Origin: Paulownia fortunei
Taxonomy: Eukaryota; Streptophyta; Magnoliopsida; Lamiales; Paulowniaceae
Direction of reading: 5' to 3'
DNA length: 64,000 nucleotides
NCBI GenBank assembly: GCA_019321725.1
Contig: CM033107.1
Location: 22,869,445 to 22,933,444, forward strand
The position numbers were made by a program, and so were the translations under genes. Below the pieces are notes generated by a model. The model saw only the letters and a program-made list of their open reading frames with translations, did not search any database and was not told the origin of the DNA. The first letter of the stretch is position 1, and the number at the start of each line of letters is the position of its first letter. Shown here piece by piece: positions 47,286 to 57,532 of this stretch.

Positions 47286-50200
47286 ATGAAGGAGAACGCG
47301 ATGCAGCCACAGTCATTAAAACTTACCATCAAGTTGAAGAGTGAGAGACCTGTCGACAATTCTTTGACTACTGCTGATCAACTGAGTAATGTAGAAGGAG
47401 AACCCAGTGCCTCAAATAGTTCTAATCTTCCAGGCAGCCTGGCGACCAATTCTCCAGATCAAATAGAATTTAGTTCTACAGGAGGGTTAGAAAATCATAG
47501 CACTGAAGATGAAGAAAATCTATCTGAAAATTCTAAATATCAGTTGGTGCTTTATGATCCTAGTGTCAATGGTGCTGGTGAAACTGAAACTGTCCCAGAT
47601 CCCATTGATCATCGACCTCCATCTTTTCCAAGACAACATCCATTTTCAAATCAAACGCCAAGAGTTTTGCCATCTATAGGGGCTTTCACTGTTCAATGCG
47701 CTAACTGTTTCAAATGGAGGCTCATTCCAACAAAGGAGAAGTATGAGGAAATACGAGAACATATTATAGAACAACCATTCGTCTGTGAAACTGGTCGAGA
47801 ATGGCGGCCTCACATATCGTGTGATGATCCACCTGATATAACACAAGATGGCAGTAGGCTTTGGGCGATTGACAAACCTAACATTGCTCTACCCCCTCCT
47901 GGTTGGCAACGACTTCTGAGAATCAGAGGTGAAGGAAGCACCAAGTTTGCAGACGTGTATGTATTCTATTTCTTTTGTTTGTGTGCGTCTGTCTGTCTGT
48001 CCAAAGTAGCTTTTAAGAATTTGATCTGTTCACGGAAAACTTGAAGTCATGCCTTGCCGAGGATAACCAATATTTTTGAGAAATTAAATCTGACATATAT
48101 TATATATCCTAAGAAATACGTGATATATTGGAATTTTAAACTAATTTATCACCTCTTTTATATTCAAAAATATGTTTTTATACTGTCAAAATACATTAGG
48201 AGTAAGTCATTTAACATGAATAGAGCTTTTTATTCTGTGTGATATGTTGAACTTTAAGAAAGGAATTCTAGAAAATTATATTGAAGGATTAATGGACACA
48301 TGAGCTATGCTTAAGCTGAAATTGAAAAAATATCATTTCCATATCAAGTTGTTGGAACAATTATCTGAAAGCAAAATAGTTGGTATAATTTTTTTCTTTT
48401 CCTTCTTTTATCGGTCAATAGTTCTCAATTAATCTTTTTTTCGGCATTGTCAATTTATGATCCTATAGGATAAGAGGCCAAATACTAAAGTAAATTCTGG
48501 AGGTAGTGTTCAGCAGACCAACCTAATTAGGATTTCTATGAGGCTCAGTTTTGAATCCAGTTCGAGCACCTCACAGACTGTTTCTTAATTACCATTTTGG
48601 GTGGCTAGAAGAGGTTGCAAAACACCTTGACATTACTGACTTGTTTGAACTTTGGATATTGAGCATAAAAGTGTACATGAGGTGAATCAAAGGACAAGAT
48701 CAATGCTCTTGAAGGAATTTCTTTGAAAGAAGAGACGAGCAGTGGCCCCTTTTTCTAATCTAGATAAGCAGCTAAGAGCTTTTCAGTATTGCTGCGGATC
48801 TTGCTAACATTATAGACTGTCTAGCTTTCTTGATATGAGAAGTAGGTTATGGAGGCTACAACTGTTCATACGTTGTTCGATCACTAAAAGTTAAACCAGC
48901 TACCAAAAGAGAGAGTCAAAATGTGGGGTTGAGCATTAGGTCTAGGCTTAAACCTGATAGTTAAAACTCCCCTGGGTATTGAAACATTAGGGTGTTATGA
49001 ATATTTATGAGAATGGGAAGAAACATCGTGAGACTTCTAAGTGATTCCTTTATGGGACTGAGTCTGCTCTCTCTTTACTGCTAGAGGTGTGTATCTAACT
49101 TGCTCTTTCAGTGGCTAATTTGCCTAGAGTTCTTGAAAGAGAATTTAAGGAGAAATTAATAAATAACTTGAATAGCCTCACTTATTGTATTAAGCTTAAC
49201 TTGATGGAGAAACTTAATTTTTCTAATCCTTTTGTTTCCTGAATCTATTATACTTGTAATTTGATAAAATAATTGTTCAAATGTTCATTATTATGATAAA
49301 GTAGTCATTGCCCTCTAATTTTATTTCATCTTTTCATGAATCTTTACAGGTATTATGTTGCGCCGTCGGGCAAGAGACTTCGTTCCATGGTGGAAATTCA
49401 AAGGTATAATCTCTTCATGACATATTGTGGATCAGTGTTTTCCTCAGATTTCATTGTGGGATTTCATGATGCTCTCTTTCAAGGTTCCTTAATGAACACC
49501 CAGAGTACATAGAAGAAGGCGTTAGCTTGTCACGGTTTTCCTTCCAAATCCCTAAACCTTTGCAAGAAAACTATGTGCGAAAGCGTCGTGCTGCACCTAC
49601 AAATGATGCCGGTCATCATGGGATGCCAGGATCTCTTCATCCTTCAGAAGGTGACCTGAAATTTTACTTAATTTCAAAACATAATATTTCTGAACTTCTG
49701 CATTGAACCCAAAATGGAAAAGGAGTCCTTTAGTTATCTTAAATGGTCTTTGTCAAATGTAAGACTTTCTTGAAAGCATCCTTGTGCATAAAAAAAAAAA
49801 AATGATTTTAATTTTGGATGTATCTCGGAATTGGATTTAGTAATTATTCAGTGTTCCACAACCAACTCAATCTCCAGTCACTCGAAGCTTGTCAATCTGA
49901 TGAACATACGTAAACTTATGGCTCTTATATCAAGTGTTGAAAACACTCATATATAGTTCTAGGCAAGTGTCAGTGAAATGCTTGTACTTTCTTTTAGTAA
50001 TCAGAGATTTTGACCAACCTTTGTAGAATTTCTATTTATTCAAATGTATATTATCGATTGATCCTCCTTGTATCAGCATTTTACTTATTCCCAACTGTTA
50101 CCTTGGTTGGACAAAAATAACAACTATATACTCATTTCGTTTAAAGATTCTGAGTGAAGTTTATTTTACTTGTAATACTAAAAACTAAATTCTGTATATA

Positions 50201-50502
50201 TGACAGAGTCAGATGTCAGTTGATAATGCAATTTTATTAATTCTGCAGTTCTTCCCATAGCATGGATAAGTCCTGATGTGGACACAGACTTGCAGCTTAG
50301 TGGGCCAGGGCTTTCGACCGACTATTCTGAGTCTCCTGGTTTGAAGCCTGAAATTCAATCAGCAAAGAAGAAAAGGACACCATCTAAACGAAGGTGCAAT
50401 GGTGATTTAGTTTATAACCAAAATGAGGTCAATCTGGAAGAGTCTCATCAGTTTTCATCTGGTGTTTATAATGTTTTAAATCCTAGTAATCCCGATATGT
50501 GA
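47286..50502 (+). CDS. MBD2: CW zinc finger and methyl-CpG-binding domain protein (MBD2-like)
   Basis: Nuclear chromatin protein with a CW-type zinc finger followed by a methyl-CpG-binding domain, the arrangement of Arabidopsis MBD2 and its relatives. Exons are 47286-47956, 49350-49403, 49484-49650 and 50249-50502 (1146 nt, 381 residues). All introns are GT-AG and the frame closes. The N-terminal 130 residues are Ser/Glu-rich and probably disordered. CW: C138-x2-C141, FKWR, then FVC and WRPHISCDDP. MBD: PPGWQRLLRIRGEGSTKFADVYYVAPSGK to FLNEHPEY, about 205-252, split by two introns. The C-terminal part has KKKRTPSKRR, a likely nuclear localisation signal. CW domains in general bind histone H3 methylated at Lys4; whether this MBD binds methylated DNA cannot be told from sequence. 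An in-frame GTG at 47283 was not taken as start. Confidence 0.9.
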
Positions 50503-51794
50503 GCTCATGGCTCATGTTTGCACCTTATTTGCTATCTAAGCTAGTGCAAGTGGTACTGATATTTCGGAAGAAACTAATGGTCTAGAGGAACTATTTGAAG
50601 CTTCTGCAATTTTGTACTCACTAGTTGGATGTAAGTTGTACAAACTACGAAGTTAACTTTATGAAAATATATATTGTATAATTGTAAGAAAGTTACACAT
50701 TTATGTGGTTAAAATTTTAGTCGCCCTAGTTCAGAGGTACAAAAATATGTTAATCTAGGCTTGATCGTTCTACATTAACTTTATAGGGAATATATGGCTT
50801 CTTGATTGAACTATTGCTAAAATGTGCATGTTGTGCACGTTCTGATTTCATACTACAATCTTATTAATCAGTTTGTGTCAGCAAGAAAATGGACCCAGCT
50901 TGACTTAGCGCTGCAGGTTCAAATTATCTATGCTACCTTTGTTTAACCATCTTCTTGTCAAGAAGTAATTTCAGCAGATTATGTATCGTGTATCGACATA
51001 TATATGCATTTTATGCAGCTCTCTATTTCCCATCTGTTGTTGCCAAAATAGTTTGTGTTTGTCACCTCACCCCCCTTCTGATAAAAAGTTAGAACCTTGC
51101 GACCGCAGAGGTTATATTTATTTACACATTTTTGAAGGAATCGGAGAATCAGTGTTCTGCATCTTGTTAGTATGATTCGCTTGAGATGGAAAATAAAATG
51201 AGCATGCAAATAATCTCAGATTGATTATTATTGGATTGACAAATTTGGAGTTACAGAATTTAAATTCATAATAACAAATTTATTGAGATGATACAATAAA
51301 TTTCAAAGATTTGATTTTTTATTTTGAGTTATTTTTTAATAATGAGTTTCAAATTTACTTAATATAGAATCATTTAAAATCATCATTTGTTTGTAATCAA
51401 ATCATTTCATTCAAATATAACCTAAAATATTACTACATGATAAGTATTCAAAAAAGAACATTAATTCATAATTCATCAAAGAGGTCTTTGTGTTGAATTC
51501 AAGTTGCCATTTGATAAGAGCTAAGAACTCAACAGCAAATAGTCAACAGTACAGAATAAATATCAATCTATACAACATTTCACAGCGTAAAGGATGCTTT
51601 TTTCCACAAAGTAGCTGTAATTGTGCGCCTTAATACTGCTAGCATAAGTTCCATTATCTTGTATCTAGTCCAGATTTTAACATTCAACTGTCTATAAAGT
51701 ACACCAGTAAATCCCCATCCTGAACAATCAGCATTTCATCAAATTTGAAATCCTTTCCACTAGAATGTCCCTTCAGGGATGGAGCAAAATTTTC
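50503..51794. other. Convergent spacer between MBD and decarboxylase genes
   Basis: The two genes point toward each other, so this stretch holds both 3' ends. Roughly 50503-50700 should be the MBD 3' UTR and 51550-51794 the decarboxylase 3' UTR on the minus strand. Between 51200 and 51460 it is AT-rich with words like 'aatttgaaa' typical of decayed repeats. No gene seen. Confidence 0.5.
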
Positions 51795-54700
51795 TCAGGC
51801 GTCGCATACAACAAGGGAGGAGAGGAGATGATCGGCAGCTCCACTAATAGTGGCACCCTTGCTTTTAACATGCAACAAGTATTTTAGTGCTCTTTCGGTG
51901 ATAACTTCACCAGGGATCAGCACTGGAATTCCAGGTGGGTAAGGACATATCAGCTCCCCACATATTTTACCAAGACTGTCCTCAATGCTAACTTTTCTTT
52001 TATGTGCAAAAAAGGCATCCCTAGGACTCAAAATCATGTTGATATCATTAAGGACCGCCAGGTTTGTGACATCAATTGCCCTTTTTACTGAGCCGTCAGT
52101 GGGTGAGAAAGTTGCTGACAGAGACTTCAGTCCTGACACAAGTCTCAAAACATGCTCTCTCTTTGTTCCAAGGTTAAATGCTAATGTAATAGATTGGGTC
52201 CCAACTAGTTCAGAAACTACCCTGAAATCCCTACATAAGATATCGTCAGCTTCAAAGCCAGAAAGACCAAGGTGCCACACGCCAACAGTGACTCGCAAAG
52301 GATCAATAGCAGGAAATTTAGGAAAGTTTAGAATGTCAATGAGTGAGATTCCAGGAATTTCACTGATCATACTTTTCGCTTCTACAGCTAATTCAATAGC
52401 TTTATCGAAAACAGTTCCCTGTTTATCACTTAGTTGAGCCCTAGCAGCATCTAATGAGGCTAACAACAAATAACTTGGGCTACTGCTTTGAAGTGTTTGA
52501 AGGCACCTGCAAATCCTTTCCCTGTCTATAAAATTACCAGAAAAGTGTAGCATTGATGACTGTGTAAGAGAGCACAGCACTTTGTGAGTGGATTGCACAA
52601 CAAGATCAGCCCCCTGAGCAAGAGCTGAGTTAGGCAGCTGCTGGTGGAAGCCAAAATGAGCCCCATGAGCCTCATCAACGATTACAGGGATCTTATTATT
52701 GTGACACAGCTTTGAGATTGCAGCAATATCACTGCATATGCCATGATAACTAGGTGAAATAACCAAAACAGCTGCTGGTTTTCGACCTTCCATCTCTAGT
52801 TCCTTGATTGCTTCCTCTACCTATTATAACAGCCATCTGGAATTATCAGAGAAAATAATTCTCTAAGTAGATAAAGACAATATATTCCTGGGAATAACAA
52901 ATCATTCTGTTACAGAGAATCCAAAATGTATACTGAAACAACTCAAGAACTAAAGATGTGATTCACAAAAAACCACGACCACTATATTGCACTTGCCTGT
53001 GAAGGAGTGATGCCACCAGCAATGTCCCATTTAGGGTCATATTCAGGAACAATGTACTTGGGTACCACACCAGATAATACCATGGCAGATATTGCAGAGA
53101 TATGAGAATTTCGAGGAAGAATGAGAGTATCTCCAGGCACACAAGTTGCCATTATTGCTGCCTGGACTCCACATGTACTGCCACCAACAAGAAACCATGT
53201 CTCTGATGCTCCAAAAAGTTCAGCTGCCTGTTTTTGTGCTTCTAAAATTGGCCCCTCAGGAGCAAAAAGATTGTCAAGCTCTGGAAGTTCTGGTAAGTCA
53301 TGCAGAAATGGTCTTGCCCCAATCAGCTGGGTCAATGATGAAGGAGCTGCTTGTCCTCTGTTATGTCCAGGGAAGTGAAAACTGGCTGCATTTTCTTCTG
53401 CTGAAGCTTTTAATGCACTAACCAGAGGAGGGAATCTGCAGTCTTTGACTTTCTGATAATCATTCCTGACAACATTGTCCGTAGAGTCAAATGCTAAAAG
53501 TTCACACTGTCCCTTCTGTTCTTGCTTCTTCCCTAATGCTATGCGGAAACTTTCCTGCAAAATACATACAAAACAGAGTATCTTTTCAGATAATTGAATT
53601 TTGATCCAATGAAAACAATAATCAATCAGTTATTAGCAAGATACATCTGTTAAAATCACAATTACAGATTACAAATTAACTCTTCCTAGACTTGGTGACT
53701 TGCATCAATTTGAATGAAATATGGACGCAATTATCATATCAACCAGTGTTTAGTCAGTCCACTCAGGGTCCATTTGCCACCACGAGGGGGAATTTACTTA
53801 TCCACGCCTTCAATGGCACCCTCATGACTGAGCTAGATTCATTCATTTCATAAAGGCCAAGCACATACGACAATAGGCAGCAAACTCGTCAAGACCTTTG
53901 CCAGGCTTTAAAAACTTAGTTATTTATGCCTTAAACAGATTAAATAATTCAATCTCTTCAATTGAGAGTTAGACTTAAACACATCATCTTGATCCATGTT
54001 TGCTCTTTTCTTTTATATAGTAGCAAGATTAGCACATTGATGCTCCTTGCATCGAGAGGAAATTAACAACCCACTAATTCTTGATCACTTTTAGAGAGCA
54101 ATTTTACTATATATTGCCAAGCAATATTTTTTGTGATAGTACAATGTACAAGTTAAAAGATAAACAAAAATCTCTCTCTTTAAGGAGATTCAAGCTCATT
54201 ATAGTAGATTTTCCTCACTCGTCCAGCACTAATACTCTTGAGTTGTCCCCTCTAGAATACAACAGTCCGACAACGTCATACGATTCATCAGACTCTGAAC
54301 AAGTTGTTGAGTCCAAGCTCCACCACAAGAACACCTTCCTTCAACTAATTAAACTCTCTTTTTTCTTTTATGTGTATATATTGGAATAGTTTCATGTATA
54401 GTTGCAAGTCACTACAAGAAGGAATTATTCCTATTTATAGGTGTAAAAAGCTTCTATAACATGAATGAGAGTTAGTGAATAATCAAGTGTTAGGGTAACA
54501 TGAGAACATGATTAGAGGCTATGTTAGTAGAATAATAAGTAGGCATCCAGTAAGTGCCTGAAAAATTAGTAAAAAAAAAAATGAAACTAACACCACTAAC
54601 CTCCACAATCTCACAACTTATCTCTTCATCAATTGAGGCAATATGTAAGGCCACAAAAACATATAATTGTTAATATCCAATGCTCCAAACACGCCACTAA

Positions 54701-55089
54701 AATTCAAAGAGAATCGAAGTGTTCCTTAAAATAATTTTTGAGTACTTAATTTTTGTTTCCTTTTCTTGGGCTAATGAGCTTTTTCTTGGTATCAAGTAAC
54801 ACCAAAAGCAGAGGCTAAAAGAAAATCAATCGGGCTGATAAAGAACATATTTTTTCAGAAACCCACCTGGGATATACATGCTCTTGGTGTTTTACTGAGC
54901 CTGAAACTCCAGTTATTGCCAATACTCAGGCTCAAGCTCTGCGAAAACAGTATGATATACTAAGAGTTATTCAACAAAAAAACTAAAAAACAAATAAATA
55001 AATAACTTTCTTCTTCTAATATTTCGTTTTATTAAGATGTCAAGTGCGAAATGACAACGAAACATTGTGTGAGAGGCCTTACTCACCAT
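51795..55089 (-). CDS. Orn/Lys/Arg decarboxylase, bacterial fold-type-I PLP enzyme, plastid-type N-terminus
   Basis: PLP-dependent decarboxylase of the bacterial Orn/Lys/Arg family, expected to convert a basic amino acid into its di- or polyamine precursor; the substrate cannot be read from the sequence. Minus-strand exons: 55089-55087 (ATG only), 54938-54867, 53554-52997 and 52820-51795; 552 residues. Residues 1-25 (Ser-rich, Arg/Lys, no acidic residues) look like a plastid transit peptide. Conserved sites: HFPGHNRG 85-92, GGSTCG for cofactor phosphate, VDEAHGAH with D260 and H263, and STHK with the Schiff-base Lys291. A small C-terminal domain ends in PYPPGIPVLIPGE and a tail. The third intron uses a GC donor (CAG|GCAAGT). 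The start model is inferred: the downstream frame only joins to exon 1 in phase if ATG is its last codon. Distinct from the usual plant (fold type III) ornithine and arginine decarboxylases. Confidence 0.87.
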
Positions 55090-55129
55090 ATCCAGAAGGA
55101 AAGCTGATACCCGGTTTGTCCGGAGACAT
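54913..55129 (-). promoter_or_regulatory. Upstream ORF overlapping the decarboxylase start
   Basis: An ATG at 55129-55127 opens a 22-codon frame (MSPDKPGISFPSGY, then ELEPEYWQ after splicing) that crosses intron 1 and stops in exon 2. It overlaps the main ATG in another phase. Its start context is weak (T at -3, T at +4), so leaky scanning could still reach the main ATG (G at -3). If the TATA-like box at 55156-55162 is used, transcription may begin at about this ATG, and the upstream frame might be only partly included. Confidence 0.4.
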
Positions 55130-55155
55130 AAACGTACTTCACAGGATTATTGCTT

Positions 55156-55162
55156 TTTTATA
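55156..55162 (-). promoter_or_regulatory. TATA-like box of the decarboxylase gene
   Basis: Reads TATAAAA on the minus strand, 67 bases before the main ATG. Use of this box would give a very short 5' leader. Confidence 0.4.
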
Positions 55163-55658
55163 TTTTATGGAGTAATTGAATTCTTGTTAGCCTATACCTC
55201 ATCTGCTACATAGTGTTTATATTTAATGGACTTCGTGACAAGTCGGCCCAAGTATCGAAATCAACAAGGCCCAACTTGGTTGGAACTCTTTTAGCTATAT
55301 ATTTAATTTACTTTTTTTTTATTTTTTATTAGGAAGAATAGGAAACTCAAATCCAATAGGAGGGGTAATTAATTTAACCAATATATTTAATCTTTACACA
55401 ACATATTAGGATTATTTGCGTCCACCTTTCTTAAAGTTTGATTTGTCAATATTCGGATTTTTGGCAAAAACATTCCTTATAGTACAATTTAGTCATCATC
55501 ATTTAATTATAAATGAATTTATCTTATTATCCTAAGTCCTAATTATGTAATTTTTCTTACATTTTCCACATATTTATTTTTAGCGCTTTATTATTGTAGA
55601 TTTGCTAATGGGTTCTCTGCCAGATTCTGGAGACATCTCGAAAGGACAATGCAAGAAT

Positions 55659-55659
<1 letters not shown>

Positions 55660-55693
<34 letters not shown>
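55660..55693 (+). repeat. (CA)n microsatellite
   Basis: Pure CA/AC tract of about 17 repeats in the presumed upstream or leader region of the unknown gene. Confidence 0.9.
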
Positions 55694-55697
<4 letters not shown>

Positions 55698-55968
55698 TTG
55701 GTGCCTTTTTTAAAGTAAACTTCGACAGCTCTCTATCTCTATCATTTTCTCTCAATCCGCCCAACAAAATTCTCATTTTCATATTTTCTCCTTAAATTCT
55801 TTGATTTTTCTCCTCTGATCACAGTTCAGGGGTGAAGAAAACACTAGCTTAGGGTTTTCTTGGTTTGATTTTCCCCCCTTTTGTACCGGATTTATTTTTA
55901 TTGCCCCAGCTCTAGGGTTTCTTTGGGGTTTGAATAATTTAGTTTTGGGCTAGAGAGAATCAGGAGTT

Positions 55969-57532
55969 ATGGAGGGTTACTACCCGTTGAAATTGAAAAG
56001 GAAAGACCTAGAAGACGTCAACGATGATTTCTCCGATTTTTCCCTCTCTTCTCCCGCCAGAAAAATCCGACGGCTGGTAAGATTTTACTATTTCTCTCAA
56101 GTTTGGTTTTCCTATGTTATTACCTATTGAATTTCGGATTATTGGAATCAGGATTTCTTTTTTCTTTTAATTCAATCCTAATTTACTTACACGGCTATCA
56201 TGATGTTTAAGTTTTGGGTTTTAAGAGTACGATTAAGTGGGTTCCGTAATTCAGGGTATTTTTTCTTCTATAAATTTAGGATGCTGAATTGCCGCCTATA
56301 ATAGAAGAGGAGGAATGTGAGATCCCCATAGCGTTTGAGCACTCCCTGCTCCAAGAACAGAGTTTTGGTAGTAATTCATCAGGGGGTCTAAAGATTGAAG
56401 AATTACCTAGCGTGCCCAGTAATGAAGAGAAGGCGATTGTGCTATTTAAGCCCATCAACACTACTCCACTCCTGCACTCCCCATCCAATTTTTCTGTGTC
56501 TGTCGATCCTCATCTCATTTCGGTGTTCAAAAGTAAGTTACATCCCCATGTGCATGTTGGTTTTTATATTTGACTGCCAATGTGGGTTTGGGTTTTTCTT
56601 TGTATTTTGCTGAATGTGAGAGTGATTTGTTTTGTGTTGAGGACGATAATTTGATGTGAATTCCAACCCAGTCGAGGTTTATGCGAAACTGATTACATAG
56701 GCCTTGGATGCCTTTGCTAGTATTGGCAATGTTCCTTGAAAATGTTTCCGTTTATATTTGCCTTCCACTTGTAATGTTTTTATTTGTGAAAGTGATAGTG
56801 GTTTTTGTATTCACTGTTTTTGGTAGGATTCACATCTTGTCTGTTGAGTAACTCTCTCTGCATGTGATCAGTAGATGGTGGATGGTGGATGCATTTGACT
56901 ATGTGTGGGTTTTATCTGAGGAATGGTATAGTGTGAGAAATTGTGGCAAAGTGCCTCAGGAAATTAGTGTTGGTTGTCGGTCCAACCATCATCCCTGGTT
57001 TAATGACTGCTCCTAGTTTAGTGTTTCACAATTCCGAATGAGGGTGTGCATGCGTTTTAGTTTGTTTCTTTGGTCTTTTGTTGTCAGCAAGAATTTATCT
57101 AATCCTGGTTATTTGCGAGTATGAGTAGATGTTTCAAGGCATGTAATCAGTTTGTGTATGTTATGTATAGATCAAGTCCCGTGGTCAAGCCAATCAAACT
57201 CTTGGAGAATAGCTGATGATGAGGCAGCGGAGAACAATAACACTGGTTCAGGTAACAGGAGCCTAGCTGTTGTTCCATGGGTTCCATCACGGCTCTCTTC
57301 TGCACTAGCAGCTGAATTTCCATCTCAAATTGATTATTCTGAGATGATGGATGCTCAAGAAGTGGAAGAAGAAAAAATGGATGTTGAAGATGGTACTGGT
57401 ACTGAGCAAAGGAATGTTAATGAAGCTGGTGGAATGAGTTTAAGTGAAGGCTTCCATCAATGGCAGCAGCAGCACTGCCTGATTCCGCAGCCTCCCCACA
57501 ACACGACAGCTCCAATTGTTTGGTATCAATAA
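55969..57532 (+). CDS. Conserved-looking acidic plant protein of unknown function
   Basis: I do not recognise the family. Exons are 55969-56076, 56280-56532 and 57171-57532 (723 nt, 240 residues), with good GTAAG donors and TAG acceptors and a closed frame. The N-terminus has two basic clusters (KLKRKD and ARKIRRLD) that look like a bipartite nuclear signal. It is followed by an acidic stretch (IIEEEECEIP), a central Ser/Asn/Pro-rich part and a tryptophan-containing VPWSSQSNSW and VVPWVPS. A second acidic helix (QEVEEEKMDVED) precedes a Gln-rich segment (HQWQQQH), and the chain ends APIVWYQ. No transmembrane segment or signal peptide is present. A nuclear regulatory or scaffold role is a guess. 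Start chosen at the ATG after the CT-rich, telo-box-containing leader. Not alternative frames 56289 or 57152, which only cover single exons. Confidence 0.8.

Larger units (their letters stand above)
55130..55968. promoter_or_regulatory. Divergent intergenic region between decarboxylase and unknown gene
   Basis: The two genes are transcribed away from each other from this 0.84-kb stretch. Near the plus-strand gene are a CA microsatellite (55660-55693), a CT-rich leader and two telo-box-like words, 'ttagggtttt' at 55850 and 'ctagggtttc' at 55912, which are frequent in leaders of plant growth and translation genes. The middle (55310-55570) is AT-rich and carries a segment similar to one at 34155-34250. 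Confidence 0.5.

Noticed and set aside
47957..48044. Continuation of the MBD open frame beyond 47956
   Set aside because: It enters an intron; donor GTATGT at 47957 joins in phase to 49350 and restores the MBD domain.
51985..53421. Plus-strand frames over the decarboxylase exons
   Set aside because: Antisense shadows of exons with catalytic motifs on the minus strand.
55591..55782. Minus frame containing a Val-Cys repeat
   Set aside because: Translation of the CA microsatellite.
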